DNA of 64,000 bases, taken from assembly GCA_015058045.1 (NCBI GenBank), contig SVDC01000006.1:37916-101915 (forward strand), in the 5' to 3' direction. Of this stretch, positions 1-10,326 are shown one piece after another (the first letter of the stretch is position 1; each line of letters opens with the position of its first letter). The stretch comes from Cellulosilyticum sp. GTDB taxonomy: Bacteria > Bacillota > Clostridia > Lachnospirales > Cellulosilyticaceae. Below the pieces are notes generated by a model that worked only from the letters and a program-made list of their open reading frames with translations, made no database searches and was not told where the DNA came from. The position numbers and the translations under genes were made by a program.

Positions 1-266
1 AAAACTAAGTTATAACCAATGGTGTTTCTAGTAATCAGCCAAGCATCATTAGACTTAAATAAGTATTCAAAGTTTTTAAGTCCATTCCAACCTGATCCCC
101 AGAACTTTTGCACTGTGTTCATTTTTCTAAATGCGAAAACCAAACCAAACATTGGCATGTAATTGTTAATCAGCATGACAATGAGTCCTGGAAGAAGCAT
201 TGACAAAAGTGCAATGTTTTTCTTTTTCTTCTTTTTTGCCTTTATGGCATTTTGCATACTGTTCAT
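1..266 (-). CDS. ABC sugar transporter permease, LplB type (partial)
   Basis: Only the first 88 codons are present; the gene runs off the left edge. The protein starts with a lysine-rich cytoplasmic tail (residues 9-16), then a first membrane helix ending in NYMPMFGLVFAFRK, a pattern typical of LplB/YteP-type permeases for complex sugars. A GGAGAGG ribosome site lies 8 bases before the ATG. It sits downstream of, and in the same orientation as, a solute-binding protein and a YesMN two-component pair, so it is probably the first transport gene controlled by them. The substrate cannot be told; oligosaccharide uptake is inferred from the family. Confidence 0.8.
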   Translation of the reverse strand, partial: MNSMQNAIKAKKKKKKNIALLSMLLPGLIVMLINNYMPMFGLVFAFRKMNTVQKFWGSGWNGLKNFEYLFKSNDAWLITRNTIGYNLV

Positions 267-368
267 TCACTTCACCTCTCCTTGACTTTATGTTATAACT
301 TTTTACCATTTTTATTAATAGACTATGTTGTCTTTTTGTATATTTTCAATCGAATGTTTTTAAACAAA

Positions 369-431
369 AAAATGCAACATCAACTAAAAATGATATGCTA
401 ACCATATATTTTTTAATTAATGTTGCATTTT
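369..431. repeat. 12-bp inverted repeat between regulator and permease genes
   Basis: Perfect arms (AAAATGCAACAT at 369-380, its complement at 420-431) surround a 39-base AT-rich loop. It lies between the stop of the response regulator and the start of the permease gene. It could be a regulator site upstream of the transport operon or a loose terminator for the regulator. No run of T directly follows on the minus strand, so an operator is slightly favoured. Confidence 0.45.
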
Positions 432-458
432 ATCTTAAAACTTTTATACAAATTTGCA

Positions 459-2069
459 CTATAGTTGACTATCTTTATACTCTGTAGGTGTCATATTCAC
501 ATATTTCTTAAATATCTTTGAAAAGTAATGTGGATCTTGTATACCAACAAGTTCAGCAATCTCATAAGTTTTATATTGATTTCCTTTTAATAATTCTTTA
601 GCTTTTTCAATACGCACCTCATTTAAATACTCTACAAAGTTTTTACCTAATTCTTTTTTAAACATACGACTTAAATAATAAGTACTTACATAGGTATGTT
701 CTGCTAACTCATTTAGTGTAATAGACATTGTATAATGATCTCGTATATAATCAATAGCATTCTGTAAAATTTGATTAATATTCTTTTTATTATATCGATT
801 AATACGGTGTACCACGCTCATGGCCACTTCATCTAATAGACTTTGTAACTCTTTAACTTGAGTTGCCTGATCGATTAAACGATATAAGCTAGAAATATCA
901 TGACTCAGTTCTCTATCTTGTACTTCTAAATTTTTAATAGAAATACGAATCATATTAATCTCATAGATAAGATTCCAATAAAATGTCTTTATATATTCAG
1001 GATCTAGATTCGTCTCCACTACCTTCTTTGCAATCTTCTCTAAAATCCTTTTTACATCCTCTTCATTTCCGGTTTTGATTATTTCGCATAATTCCTTATC
1101 TATCCCATCAAAAGCTAAATGATCTTGCCCTTGATAAAAACCATTTAAGTCTCTATATAGAATAATAGAACTATTCCCCATGTAAAATCGATAAGATAAG
1201 GCGTTTTTGCATTCTTGCATCTTTTTATGAAGTTCACCTACTTCATAACCTTTTGTACTAATAGAAATGCTTACTGTAAAATCAAAACAACTTTCCACTA
1301 ATTGTTGCACACTATGTACTTTTTTATAAACAGTGTCCTCAAGGAGCTCATCATCACTATCGCTACTAATGATAAAAGCAATTTGGCGGTTATTGAGTAC
1401 AATTTTTTCCACTTTATAAGATTCTGTAAACATCTCTTCTACTGTATTAATAATACCAAATTGATAAAGTTGCCTTTGATAAGGTTCTCTCTTCTTTGTA
1501 TCACTATCCATATCAATAATAATCATAATAAACTCATCAATTTCTACACCATACATTTTAAAGGCTTCTTTAATCTCTTCTTCATTAATGTTAATTTGAA
1601 AAATAATATCATATAGTAGTTTTTCTTTTAGTATAGGAATACTTTCATCAAAGCACTTTCTAAGCTTTTTAATCTCCAACTGATGATCGATCTGATATTT
1701 AAGCTCCATTACTGCACGTCTAACAACCTCACAAATCCCCTCTATACTAGATGGTTTTAAAATATAATCAAACGCTCCAATCTTTATGGCTTCTTGCATA
1801 TAAGAAAACTCTCTATATCCTGAAAGAATAATAAACTTACAGTGAGGTACAATTTCTCTAGCTTGCTTAATCATTTCTAATCCATTAATTTCAGGCATAT
1901 TAATGTCGGCAAATACAATATCCGGCTCATGGGCTTGAATTTTTTCTAAACCTTCAACGCCATCACTTGCTTCTCCGCAAATTTCACATTGATACTTTTT
2001 CCAATTAATAATATTAATAAGTCCCTTACGTATTGTTGGTTCATCGTCAATAATCAGTACCTTAAACAC
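459..2069 (-). CDS. AraC-type response regulator (YesN family)
   Basis: DNA-binding response regulator of 536 residues. Residues 1-120 form a receiver domain with the acidic pair D8-D9, phospho-acceptor D55 in VFADINMPE and the LKPSS lysine near 104. A long linker (about 125-430) is typical of YesN proteins. The last ~100 residues are an AraC double helix-turn-helix (LNELAEHTYVSTYYLSRMFK, then the second helix ending in PTEYKDS). The gene overlaps the upstream kinase by 8 bases, so the two are translationally coupled. It likely activates carbohydrate uptake genes such as the neighbouring permease. The signal is unknown. Confidence 0.93.
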   Translation of the reverse strand: MFKVLIIDDEPTIRKGLINIINWKKYQCEICGEASDGVEGLEKIQAHEPDIVFADINMPEINGLEMIKQAREIVPHCKFIILSGYREFSYMQEAIKIGAFDYILKPSSIEGICEVVRRAVMELKYQIDHQLEIKKLRKCFDESIPILKEKLLYDIIFQININEEEIKEAFKMYGVEIDEFIMIIIDMDSDTKKREPYQRQLYQFGIINTVEEMFTESYKVEKIVLNNRQIAFIISSDSDDELLEDTVYKKVHSVQQLVESCFDFTVSISISTKGYEVGELHKKMQECKNALSYRFYMGNSSIILYRDLNGFYQGQDHLAFDGIDKELCEIIKTGNEEDVKRILEKIAKKVVETNLDPEYIKTFYWNLIYEINMIRISIKNLEVQDRELSHDISSLYRLIDQATQVKELQSLLDEVAMSVVHRINRYNKKNINQILQNAIDYIRDHYTMSITLNELAEHTYVSTYYLSRMFKKELGKNFVEYLNEVRIEKAKELLKGNQYKTYEIAELVGIQDPHYFSKIFKKYVNMTPTEYKDSQL

Positions 2070-3852
2070 CTTGTTTTCCTCCTTTATCTGTCATTGGAAC
2101 ATAAAATTTCATTTTTGTATAACCTTCATATTCACTTTCTATTTCCAATCCATATTCCTGTCCAAAAAATAACTTTAGCCTTCCATTTACATTAGCAAGT
2201 CCAATACTCTTTCGATTGGTTCCCAGTAAATAATCATGGTTATCTTCTTTAAAAATCTGATTCATATCTGCCACTTCTTCAGGTGTCATGCCTTTTCCAT
2301 TATCTCTAATTTCTATATAAATCTTATCTTCTTGCTTTTTAATAGTTAAGGAAATAACCCCTTTAGTCCTTATGCGATCAATTCCATGATAAATAGCATT
2401 TTCAACAAGCGGCTGCAAAATCAACTTAGGTACTTCATAATGTAATAAACTTTTATCAATACAACTTTCATAAGTTAAGCGTTCACCATATCGATTTTTC
2501 ATAATCAACAAATAACTATCTATATACTTAAGTTCTTTGCTTAGAGGTACCATAGGACTTCCTTTACCAATGCTTGCTTCCATTAGAGCACTTAGAGAAG
2601 TCACCATATCTCTTATTTCAGGTACATTATTAAGTTGTGCCATCCAATTAATAGATTCAAGTGTATTAAATAAAAAGTGTGGATTAATTTGCGCCTGCAA
2701 TGCTTTAAGCTCAGACTCTTTTCTGGTTAATTGCTCTTTATACACTCTATTTAATAAATTATCTATCTCACAAGACATTTTATTAAAACATTTACTGAGA
2801 TAACCTAGTTCATCTTCACGATCTACCAATACTTCTTCATGAATATTTTCTTGTTCAACTTTTTTGATACTATATACTAAACGATTAATAGGTTCCAAGA
2901 TATCCATCGCCATAAGTACACTAAAAATAGATAAGATAAGTACTGTACAAATCATAATCATCATAAATAACATTCTAAAATGTTCCATTTCCTGTCTAAA
3001 TAAATCTTTAAGTGATGCTTTTGCAATGATTTTCCACGGCGTACCTGTTATATTCATATAGGCCATCATTTCATGTGTCCGCTGTTCAATTTTATAATTC
3101 CATTCCTCATTTTGCTGACTTAACCAATTGGTTTCTTGCTGACTCATCTGTTTCCTATCCATACCAATAATCCAGTAATTATCTTGAGATAAAATTTGTA
3201 TACTTTCCATAAACTCTGTAGATAAATCAATATACACATCCTTAAGCTTTTCTCTATTGATTTGTAGGATAATAAGCCCCTTTTCACTAAAATCATCTAC
3301 CCCATGAATCATACGTACAAAATATAAATCCGCCTCTTTATCATCAATCTTATCAAAATACCATGTTGGCATACGTTTTGCACTTCTTGCTGCCCTAAGC
3401 ATCTCCTCTATCGGCAAAGCTTCTTCCTCTATATTGACACCTCCTGCATTGAGGTCATAGCTATACACTTTTCCATCTAATCCTACAATAGCAACTCTTT
3501 GCAGTTTGTCACTGGCCTTACAAATTCTACGAAGAGATTGATAGCAAATCTCTTTAAGCTGTTCCTGTACTTCGTCTTGATACTGGTCATCTAAGACTGC
3601 ATACATATTTTGATCATAGAGAATATCATTAGTAATACCAGATAAATTATCTGAAAAATCATTCAATCTAAGTTCTATCATCTTTAATAAATCCGCTGTA
3701 TAATTAACACATTTATTTTGAATAATGGATTCTGTATTTTTATAAAGCATTGTTCCCATAAAAACCATAGGAATAATAATTTGAACCGAAAACAATAGCA
3801 ATAACTTTTGTCTAATAGATAACTTTTTATAGTATTGTTTTAAGTACTTCAA
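2062..3852 (-). CDS. Sensor histidine kinase (YesM family)
   Basis: Membrane sensor kinase of 596 residues. A first membrane helix lies at about 18-38, an extracellular sensing region at 40-290, a second helix near 295-320, then HAMP. The His_kinase motif QINPHFLFNTLESINWM (phospho-His near 393) is followed by a HATPase_c domain with the N box (LVENAIYHGI) and G box (DNGKGM). This is the LytS/YesM class, partner of AraC-type regulators. It follows the solute-binding protein gene by 11 bases and overlaps the regulator, giving a three-gene operon. It probably senses a sugar, perhaps through the anchored binding protein. Confidence 0.93.
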   Translation of the reverse strand: MKYLKQYYKKLSIRQKLLLLFSVQIIIPMVFMGTMLYKNTESIIQNKCVNYTADLLKMIELRLNDFSDNLSGITNDILYDQNMYAVLDDQYQDEVQEQLKEICYQSLRRICKASDKLQRVAIVGLDGKVYSYDLNAGGVNIEEEALPIEEMLRAARSAKRMPTWYFDKIDDKEADLYFVRMIHGVDDFSEKGLIILQINREKLKDVYIDLSTEFMESIQILSQDNYWIIGMDRKQMSQQETNWLSQQNEEWNYKIEQRTHEMMAYMNITGTPWKIIAKASLKDLFRQEMEHFRMLFMMIMICTVLILSIFSVLMAMDILEPINRLVYSIKKVEQENIHEEVLVDREDELGYLSKCFNKMSCEIDNLLNRVYKEQLTRKESELKALQAQINPHFLFNTLESINWMAQLNNVPEIRDMVTSLSALMEASIGKGSPMVPLSKELKYIDSYLLIMKNRYGERLTYESCIDKSLLHYEVPKLILQPLVENAIYHGIDRIRTKGVISLTIKKQEDKIYIEIRDNGKGMTPEEVADMNQIFKEDNHDYLLGTNRKSIGLANVNGRLKLFFGQEYGLEIESEYEGYTKMKFYVPMTDKGGKQGV

Positions 3853-3863
3853 TTGTCTCCCCC

Positions 3864-5186
3864 CTACTCCTGTAGCTGAGCCATTGCATCTTCTACCTGC
3901 TCACACAGATTTTCTGGTGTTAATGTTCCTCTTAATACAGATGAGAATTTTTTAATCATTATATTTTCCCATATATTTCTATTAATAAACCAATCTACAG
4001 CCCCCACTAGCTCTTTAGACTGCTGCACTAAAGCATCCCCTTTATTGCCCATGATACTTTCTTCTGCTGCATATTGATTCAGTTCAATATTACTAATAAA
4101 TCCAGCATCCTCTGCCAGAATTGCTACATTCTCAGGCGCTGTTAATTCCTTTAAGATTGTTATACAATAATCCCTTAACTTCTCATCTTCCCAAGCTTTC
4201 TTGCTCATATGAAAGATTCCATTCCCACATCCATATATAATTGCCGTAGAATCTGCCTTGCCATTTGGCATATCCGGAAATGGGATAATATCCACCGATG
4301 TACTAAAACGACTCAATACATTATCTCCTATAAGCCATGATCCTTGCACAATCATTGCTGCCTTTTTTTCAATAAATAATTCATTTCTCTTTTTATCATC
4401 TATGCTATACCAATTAGTTGGAAAAGCCCCTAAGTCGTAGAGTTCTTTCATATAATACATAGCATCTTTAAAACAACTCTTAAGTCTACCTTCTTCATTA
4501 AAAGGCTGCTCCACATCTTCTTTTCCTCCTAACTTCATGACCATATTTTGATAAATATAACTGCCTTCTGCCGTTTGATTATAAGCAATTGGAATAATAT
4601 CATGTGCTTTAAAAACATCTACAGCTACTAAAAGCTCTTCATACGTAGTAGGTATTTTCACATTGTACTGCTCAAATAAATCTCTATTAATAAATAGCCC
4701 TTCATAAATGAGTTCAATAGGCAAACCATATATTCTCCCATCTACCGTTACAGTATCCCATGTTGATTCTTTAAATTGTTTATACCAGGTAGGATTCGCT
4801 TCTAAAAGTTCCGTTAAGTCTGCTACTTTCTCCTCTTTAACCAATAACTGAAAATCCGACCCTGGCCACAGGCCAAAAACATCAGGATCATTTCCACTTG
4901 CAAAATCCATCTTCAAAATAGGTAGAAATTCTGATCCTGCTATAGAATAGTCTTCAATCTCTAAATATGCATATCTCTCACCTAAACGATTGAAAATCTC
5001 CTTAATTTTAGCTGCTCTGCTATCATAAGCTCCCCAGCTACTCATAAAAGTAATCTTCTCTTTTTGATTAAAAGCTTCCATTGGCTTAATTTTCACAGTC
5101 TCATGCCTATTCATTAAAAAGAACGTCCATACAAAAATTAAACATAAGATGATTGAGATTAATGCAATAATATATTTCTTACGCAT
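3864..5186 (-). CDS. Extracellular solute-binding protein (family 1), N-terminally anchored
   Basis: Family-1 sugar-binding protein of 440 residues. The N-terminus has KK at 3-4 then one hydrophobic helix (about 5-26). No lipobox is present: the only early Cys (residue 15) lies mid-helix with no Ala/Gly/Ser before it. The protein is therefore predicted to stay tethered by an uncleaved signal anchor. The rest shows the family pattern, including GSDFQLL near 110 and GLPIEL near 155. It is first in the operon with the YesM kinase and YesN regulator. That suggests a binding protein used for sensing as well as, or instead of, transport. Confidence 0.85.
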   Translation of the reverse strand: MRKKYIIALISIILCLIFVWTFFLMNRHETVKIKPMEAFNQKEKITFMSSWGAYDSRAAKIKEIFNRLGERYAYLEIEDYSIAGSEFLPILKMDFASGNDPDVFGLWPGSDFQLLVKEEKVADLTELLEANPTWYKQFKESTWDTVTVDGRIYGLPIELIYEGLFINRDLFEQYNVKIPTTYEELLVAVDVFKAHDIIPIAYNQTAEGSYIYQNMVMKLGGKEDVEQPFNEEGRLKSCFKDAMYYMKELYDLGAFPTNWYSIDDKKRNELFIEKKAAMIVQGSWLIGDNVLSRFSTSVDIIPFPDMPNGKADSTAIIYGCGNGIFHMSKKAWEDEKLRDYCITILKELTAPENVAILAEDAGFISNIELNQYAAEESIMGNKGDALVQQSKELVGAVDWFINRNIWENIMIKKFSSVLRGTLTPENLCEQVEDAMAQLQE

Positions 5187-5344
5187 TTCACTCCCCCTTA
5201 TTTAGTACAATTTAATAATAAAAAGCTTACTTGCTTGTCTTAAATCGCCGGATTGAATAACCCCTTTTCTATATTATCACATTTTAACATAATTTTCATA
5301 CTATATTAATCTTTTCACAAGATTTAATGCGCTATTTTGTACAA

Positions 5345-5370
5345 AATAAAAAGAAGTCTCTCGACTTCTT
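5345..5370 (-). terminator. Rho-independent terminator of DUF523 gene
   Basis: Read on the minus strand, an 8-bp stem (AAGAAGTC with its complement, loop GAGA) is followed by TTTTTATTTTG. It lies 2 bases past the stop codon. Confidence 0.85.
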
Positions 5371-5372
5371 CA

Positions 5373-5819
5373 TTACTTTAATGATTTTTCAGTTTTCACT
5401 TGTATACCTGATTGTAATAATAACTCTGCTGTAACGCCATTGCCATCTACTAGTTCACCTTTAAATTCACCATTATATACTTTCCCTTTGCCACAAGAAG
5501 GAGAATTAGCTTTCAATATAGCTTCCTTAATTTGATGAATCTTAGCTAGTTTTAATACTTCTTTAGCCCCTTGAAGAAAACATGAGGTTACATCTTCTCC
5601 CTGGTCATTTAATATTCTTGCTCTTCCTTCTAAAACATCTTTTGCAGAGCCTCCCACAATTTCTGCTGGATGCCTTGGTATCGGTAGACCACCTAATACT
5701 TCGGGACAAACCTGTAAAACCTCTTGATCTTGGCAATAAGCAATAACTGCTTCATTATAATTGTCTCCTCCACTATACTTGCATTTTTCACCACATAAAC
5801 AACTACTTACCAGAATCAT
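5373..5819 (-). CDS. DUF523 family protein
   Basis: Small cytosolic protein of 148 residues in the DUF523 (YbbK-like) family. It starts MILVSSCLCGEKCKYSG, followed by VCPEVLGGLPIPR, a later Cys (TSCFLQGA) and ANSPSCGKG. These conserved Cys and Pro positions define the family, whose function is not established. The ATG at 5819 is preferred over an upstream GTG at 5834, because the GGAGG ribosome site lies between the two. It stands alone between the sensing operon and clpB, with its own terminator. Confidence 0.88.
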   Translation of the reverse strand: MILVSSCLCGEKCKYSGGDNYNEAVIAYCQDQEVLQVCPEVLGGLPIPRHPAEIVGGSAKDVLEGRARILNDQGEDVTSCFLQGAKEVLKLAKIHQIKEAILKANSPSCGKGKVYNGEFKGELVDGNGVTAELLLQSGIQVKTEKSLK

Positions 5820-5890
5820 ACTGTTTCCTCCCACTATCTTAGTTAGTCCATCTTTAATTTTTCAAACTTCATTTTTAATAGATGCTTATA

Positions 5891-8497
5891 CTAATTTTGC
5901 TCTATATTAACTGTTAAATGCTCTCCATCATAATCCACAATAAAGGTTGAAAATGGTTGTACTTCTCCTGCAATCAAAGTTCTAGCAATTAATGTCTCTA
6001 CTTTGCGTTGTAAAAATCTTCTAAGCGGCCTTGCTCCAAATACAGGATCGAAGCCCTGATCTGCTACATAATCTCTTGCACGTTCTGTTAAACGAACTTG
6101 TAATTGTTTATCTTCAAGACGTTTTTCTAAATCTCTCTCTAATAAAGAAACAATCTTAACAATTTCTTGCTTTTGAAGTGGCTTATAAATGACAATTTCA
6201 TCTAGTCGGTTTAAAAATTCTGGCCTAAAGTGTGTCTTTAGTAAACTATCAACTGATTCTCTAGCTGCTTCATCAATTTCACCATCTTCTTTAATACCAT
6301 CTAAAATAAATTGAGAACCTAAATTAGAAGTTAAGATAATAATAGTATTTTTAAAATCTACTACACGTCCTTTGGAATCTGTTACACGTCCATCATCTAA
6401 GATTTGAAGAAGTACATTAAATACATCAGGATGTGCTTTTTCTACTTCATCAAACAAAATCACTGCATAAGGTTTTCTACGAACAGCTTCTGTTAATTGC
6501 CCACCTTCTTCGTATCCTACATATCCTGGAGGTGCTCCAATAAGTCTTGCTACCGAATGCTTCTCCATATATTCACTCATATCAATACGAATCATATTAT
6601 GCTCATCATCAAATAAAGCTTCTGCCAATGCTTTTGCAAGTTCTGTTTTTCCTACACCTGTAGGCCCTAGGAAGAGGAACGAACCTATCGGTCTTCTTGG
6701 ATCTTTAATTCCTGCACGAGAACGTAGGATGGCATCTGTTACTGTATTTACTGCTTCATTTTGCCCAATAACACGTTTGTGTAAGATTTCTTCTAAACGC
6801 AGTAATTTATGGCGTTCCCCTTCCATGAGTTTTGTAATCGGGATTTGTGTCCAACGTGAAATAATTTTCGCAATTTCTTCCTCGTTGACTTTATCTCGAA
6901 GTAAAGTATTTTCACCACTTGCCTGTGCTTTAGCTTCTGCTTCTTCAAGTTTTTTTCTAAGCTCAGGAATAACACCATATTTCAGCTCAGCTGCTTTATT
7001 ATAGTTGTACTCACGTTCGGCTTGTTGCATATTGGCTGTTTCTGTTTCAATTTGCTCTTTAATCTGTCTTACTGAAGTAATCACTTCTTTTTCATTTTCC
7101 CATTGGACTTTCATCGCCTTAAATTTTTCTCGAAGCTCTGCTAATTCTTTTTGAGTTTCTGCTAGATTTTGCTTAGAAATAGGATCCTCTTCTTTCTTAA
7201 GTGCTGTTTCCGCAATTTCTAGCTGAAGCATCTTACGTGCAATTTCATCCAATTCTACTGGCATCGAATCAATTTCTGTTCTTAATAAGGCACATGCTTC
7301 ATCTACTAAGTCAATGGCTTTATCAGGTAAAAAACGGTCAGATATATAGCGATCAGATAATGTAGCTGCTGCAATAAGTGCATTATCTTGAATTTGTACC
7401 CCATGATAAATTTCATAACGCTCTTTAATACCACGTAAAATAGCAATAGTATCCTCAACAGTTGGTTCATCCACCATAACAGGTTGGAAACGTCTTGCAA
7501 GTGCTGCGTCCTTTTCAATATATTGTCTGTATTCATTAAGGGTTGTGGCACCAATACAATGAAGTTCTCCTCTAGCAAGCATAGGTTTTAATAAATTTCC
7601 TGCATCCATAGAGCCTTCTGTTTTACCTGCTCCTACAATGGTATGAAGCTCATCAATAAATAAAATAATTTTACCTTCACTTTTCTTAACTTCTTGTAAA
7701 ACAGCTTTTAATCTTTCTTCAAACTCTCCACGATATTTAGCCCCTGCAATAAGTGAACCCATATCAAGAGAGAAAATACGTCTATCTCTTAAAGTTTCTG
7801 GTACATCTCCACGTACGATACGTTGAGCTAGCCCTTCAGCAATAGCCGTTTTACCTACACCTGGTTCACCAATTAAAACTGGATTATTTTTAGTTTTACG
7901 TGAAAGAATACGAATCACATTTCGAATCTCGCTATCACGTCCAATAACAGGATCTATTTTATGTGCTCTAGCACGTTCCACCAAATCATAACCATACTTA
8001 TTTAACACATCATAAGTGCCTTCTGGTTCTTCACTTGTTACATGCATATTACCACGAATTTCTTTTAAGATATTCATGAAATTCTTCTTATCGATAGCAT
8101 AAGCTCCTAAAATTTTACCCATTTCCCCTGTAGCCGTCTCAATTAATCCTAACATTAAGTGTTCTACAGAAATATATTCATCTTGCATTTTCTGTGCTAA
8201 TCTTTCACTTTGACTTAAAGCTCTATCGGTTTCACTTGAAACATAGACTTTATCTAGTTCTCGACCAGGTCCACTCACACGTGGTAATCTACTAATAGCC
8301 TCTCCAACAGATTGTGTCATAGCCTCTACATTTACATTCATTTTCGTTAAAATCTGCGGAATTAACCCTTGTGATTGTGTCAGTAATGAGTATAAAAGAT
8401 GCAAAGGTTCAATTTGATTATTTTGATAAGAAATAGCCATTTGCTGCGCATTTTGTATAGCTTCCATTGATTTCTTTGTAAAGTTTTGTCCATTCAT
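5891..8497 (-). CDS. clpB: ATP-dependent disaggregase ClpB
   Basis: Hsp100 chaperone of 868 residues, full family length, which extracts proteins from aggregates together with DnaK. An N-terminal Clp repeat domain spans 1-145. The first AAA+ module has Walker A GEPGVGKT at about 210-217. A coiled-coil middle domain (about 400-525) distinguishes ClpB from ClpC and ClpA. The second AAA+ module has GPTGVGKTE near 610. There is no ClpP-binding loop expectation for this class. An AAGGAGG site precedes the ATG. The upstream ribbon-helix-helix gene is 55 bases away with no promoter in the gap, so they are probably cotranscribed. No CIRCE element is visible. Confidence 0.97.
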   Translation of the reverse strand: MNGQNFTKKSMEAIQNAQQMAISYQNNQIEPLHLLYSLLTQSQGLIPQILTKMNVNVEAMTQSVGEAISRLPRVSGPGRELDKVYVSSETDRALSQSERLAQKMQDEYISVEHLMLGLIETATGEMGKILGAYAIDKKNFMNILKEIRGNMHVTSEEPEGTYDVLNKYGYDLVERARAHKIDPVIGRDSEIRNVIRILSRKTKNNPVLIGEPGVGKTAIAEGLAQRIVRGDVPETLRDRRIFSLDMGSLIAGAKYRGEFEERLKAVLQEVKKSEGKIILFIDELHTIVGAGKTEGSMDAGNLLKPMLARGELHCIGATTLNEYRQYIEKDAALARRFQPVMVDEPTVEDTIAILRGIKERYEIYHGVQIQDNALIAAATLSDRYISDRFLPDKAIDLVDEACALLRTEIDSMPVELDEIARKMLQLEIAETALKKEEDPISKQNLAETQKELAELREKFKAMKVQWENEKEVITSVRQIKEQIETETANMQQAEREYNYNKAAELKYGVIPELRKKLEEAEAKAQASGENTLLRDKVNEEEIAKIISRWTQIPITKLMEGERHKLLRLEEILHKRVIGQNEAVNTVTDAILRSRAGIKDPRRPIGSFLFLGPTGVGKTELAKALAEALFDDEHNMIRIDMSEYMEKHSVARLIGAPPGYVGYEEGGQLTEAVRRKPYAVILFDEVEKAHPDVFNVLLQILDDGRVTDSKGRVVDFKNTIIILTSNLGSQFILDGIKEDGEIDEAARESVDSLLKTHFRPEFLNRLDEIVIYKPLQKQEIVKIVSLLERDLEKRLEDKQLQVRLTERARDYVADQGFDPVFGARPLRRFLQRKVETLIARTLIAGEVQPFSTFIVDYDGEHLTVNIEQN

Positions 8498-8552
8498 CCT
8501 AATTCCTCCTTACGCCATAACATAATTTTTATTGTTAAAGGTTTCAATTTCA

Positions 8553-9203
8553 CTAAACTAAATGAGATTGACCTTGATAATGCTGCTTATAATGTTGTTT
8601 TAACAGTTGATATTGTACCTCTTCATGATTCAACTCTCCAAAATAAATCTTAAGTCCATCATCTAATCCTTTAATATAATGAGATAACATGCTTGCTAAC
8701 TCACTTTCTTGGCTCAATTTCTGAAAGGCATCTAAATGAAGTTCTCTTAACCATTTTGTCCCCTCTTCGCTCTCCCAGTGCGTTACTTGCCACTCATTTT
8801 CAATATGGCTCCATAATTTAAAAAAATGATTAAGGTAATCATATAACAAATCACTTTGTGTACGAGAAATAATTCTCAATTGACCTGTTAACTTACCAGC
8901 TTGCTGAGCCAAATAAACAGAATACCGAATGGTTGGATTATATTTATATCTTAAAGCACTTTTTATACTGTACATATGGTCAGCCGCTTGATCTTGTATT
9001 TGGAAATGTGTAAAAGGTTTTAAACACTTGGATAAGCTATTAAATATACGTTGCAAATGCTGTTCTGGTGTTACTAAAGCAACGCGCTCCGCTAAAATTT
9101 GATTAATTAAATTGGATCGGCTTGTATGAAGCACATAAGCTAATTCATCAATCGCCTCTATTACATCATCCATTAACACTAAACTATAAACACTTTTCTT
9201 CAC
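8553..9203 (-). CDS. Ribbon-helix-helix domain protein upstream of clpB
   Basis: Protein of 216 residues starting at GTG behind AAGGGGTGAG. Residues 1-48 look like a ribbon-helix-helix DNA-binding unit: a beta strand (SVYSLVLMDD), a helix (VIEAIDELAYVL), then TSRSNLINQILAERVAL. The rest (50-216) is helical, rich in Gln, His and Leu, and I do not recognise it. It has its own consensus promoter and leads into clpB, so it may be an autoregulating stress regulator. That role is inferred from position only. Confidence 0.7.
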   Translation of the reverse strand: MKKSVYSLVLMDDVIEAIDELAYVLHTSRSNLINQILAERVALVTPEQHLQRIFNSLSKCLKPFTHFQIQDQAADHMYSIKSALRYKYNPTIRYSVYLAQQAGKLTGQLRIISRTQSDLLYDYLNHFFKLWSHIENEWQVTHWESEEGTKWLRELHLDAFQKLSQESELASMLSHYIKGLDDGLKIYFGELNHEEVQYQLLKQHYKQHYQGQSHLV

Positions 9204-9226
9204 AGCCTCACCCCTTTTCTAAAAAC

Positions 9227-9255
9227 ATAGTAACTCTAATCCTTTTTCTTGTCAA
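9227..9255 (-). promoter_or_regulatory. Sigma-A promoter of the RHH-clpB transcript
   Basis: On the minus strand TTGACA (9250-9255) and TACTAT (9227-9232) are separated by 17 bases, close to consensus. It is placed just before the GTG of the ribbon-helix-helix gene. No CIRCE or CtsR-like repeat is seen around it. Confidence 0.8.
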
Positions 9256-9384
9256 TAACATTATATAATTTCACAAACCAATTAATTATAGTTATATCCA
9301 AATTATGATACCCTTTTCGTTAGGTTATATTTTTTTTAGTGCTGGTTACACTAATTTATATTATTTGTAGAAGGATGGATGTTT

Positions 9385-10227
9385 ATGAAAATAATGAATA
9401 CCATTTTATTGAAAAAAAAGATGATTAATCCCCCGCAACATTTTTTTAAAAGAAAAATCTGTTCTTTTCTTTTTAGCTTGTTTATTCTATGTACTATTCC
9501 TTTCCATCTTATTGGAAGCGAACTATCTAGCTTAGATAACACAAAAACAGATTGGTGGCTTGTTCGCGCTAAAAACCATCAAACTCCTGGATTTAACGAT
9601 AAGCTAAGCTACAAGTTAGAAGATTATGGCGGCTGTTGCTTAGGGGATACAACAAGACAAGTGGTTTACCTTACCTTTGATGAGGGCTATGAAAATGGCT
9701 ATACAGCTCGTATTCTAGATGTCCTAAAAAGCCAAGATGTTAAAGCCATGTTCTTTGTCACACTCCCTTATATTGAAAAAAATCCTGATCTTATTAAACG
9801 CATGTTTGAAGAAGGACATTATGTATGCAATCATACAGATCATCATCTCTCTATGCCAAGTGTTGCAAATGATGAAACAAAATTTAATTCAGAAATCACA
9901 AGTGTAGCTAATGCTTACGAGCAAATTACAAATAGTAAGATGCCACCTTTCTTCCGTCCACCAATGGGACACTATTCACAACGCTCTTTAGCAATGACTA
10001 AAGCACTTGGTTATCAAACAGTATTTTGGAGCTTTGCTTATTGTGACTGGAAGCCCGATGCACAACCCAATCCAACAAATGCCGAAAAACTCATGTTAGA
10101 CGGTCTTCACAATGGTGCTATTTATTTACTTCATGCAGTCTCCAAAACCAATACAGAAGTTCTTGGTGATTTTATTACAAAAGCACGTGAAATGGGCTAT
10201 ACTTTTGAACTTCTTCCTAATCCTTAA
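9385..10227 (+). CDS. pdaA: Polysaccharide deacetylase, PdaA type
   Basis: Peptidoglycan N-acetylmuramic acid deacetylase-like protein (280 residues), which in spore formers helps make cortex muramic delta-lactam. A basic N-terminus and hydrophobic signal segment (about 24-42) are followed by the NodB domain. Motif 1 is TFDEGYENGYT near 95-105; PdaA proteins lack the usual second Asp here. Motif 2 is NHTDHH near 149-154 and motif 3 FRPPMG follows. The ATG at 9385 is chosen because AAGGATGG ends too close to the one at 9379. Single gene, divergent from the RHH-clpB unit, ending in a shared terminator. Its presence suggests a sporulating lineage. Confidence 0.9.
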   Translation: MKIMNTILLKKKMINPPQHFFKRKICSFLFSLFILCTIPFHLIGSELSSLDNTKTDWWLVRAKNHQTPGFNDKLSYKLEDYGGCCLGDTTRQVVYLTFDEGYENGYTARILDVLKSQDVKAMFFVTLPYIEKNPDLIKRMFEEGHYVCNHTDHHLSMPSVANDETKFNSEITSVANAYEQITNSKMPPFFRPPMGHYSQRSLAMTKALGYQTVFWSFAYCDWKPDAQPNPTNAEKLMLDGLHNGAIYLLHAVSKTNTEVLGDFITKAREMGYTFELLPNP

Positions 10228-10264
10228 GCCCTTATATACAACCTAAGTAGTTCTAACAAGTATA

Positions 10265-10313
10265 AAATGAAATACCGCCCATCACATGATGTGATGGGCG
10301 GTATTTCATTTTC
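10265..10313. terminator. Bidirectional terminator, pdaA / 10327 gene
   Basis: A long perfect stem containing ATACCGCCCATCAC (loop ATGA, centre near 10289), with A-rich and T-rich flanks on both sides. It serves the two convergent genes. Confidence 0.9.
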
Positions 10314-10326
10314 TTATTTCTTATTG

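Noticed and set aside
1302..1616. Plus-strand open frame opposite the response regulator
   Set aside because: It lies wholly antisense to a well supported gene, has no ribosome site and reads as low-complexity Ile/Asn/Phe.
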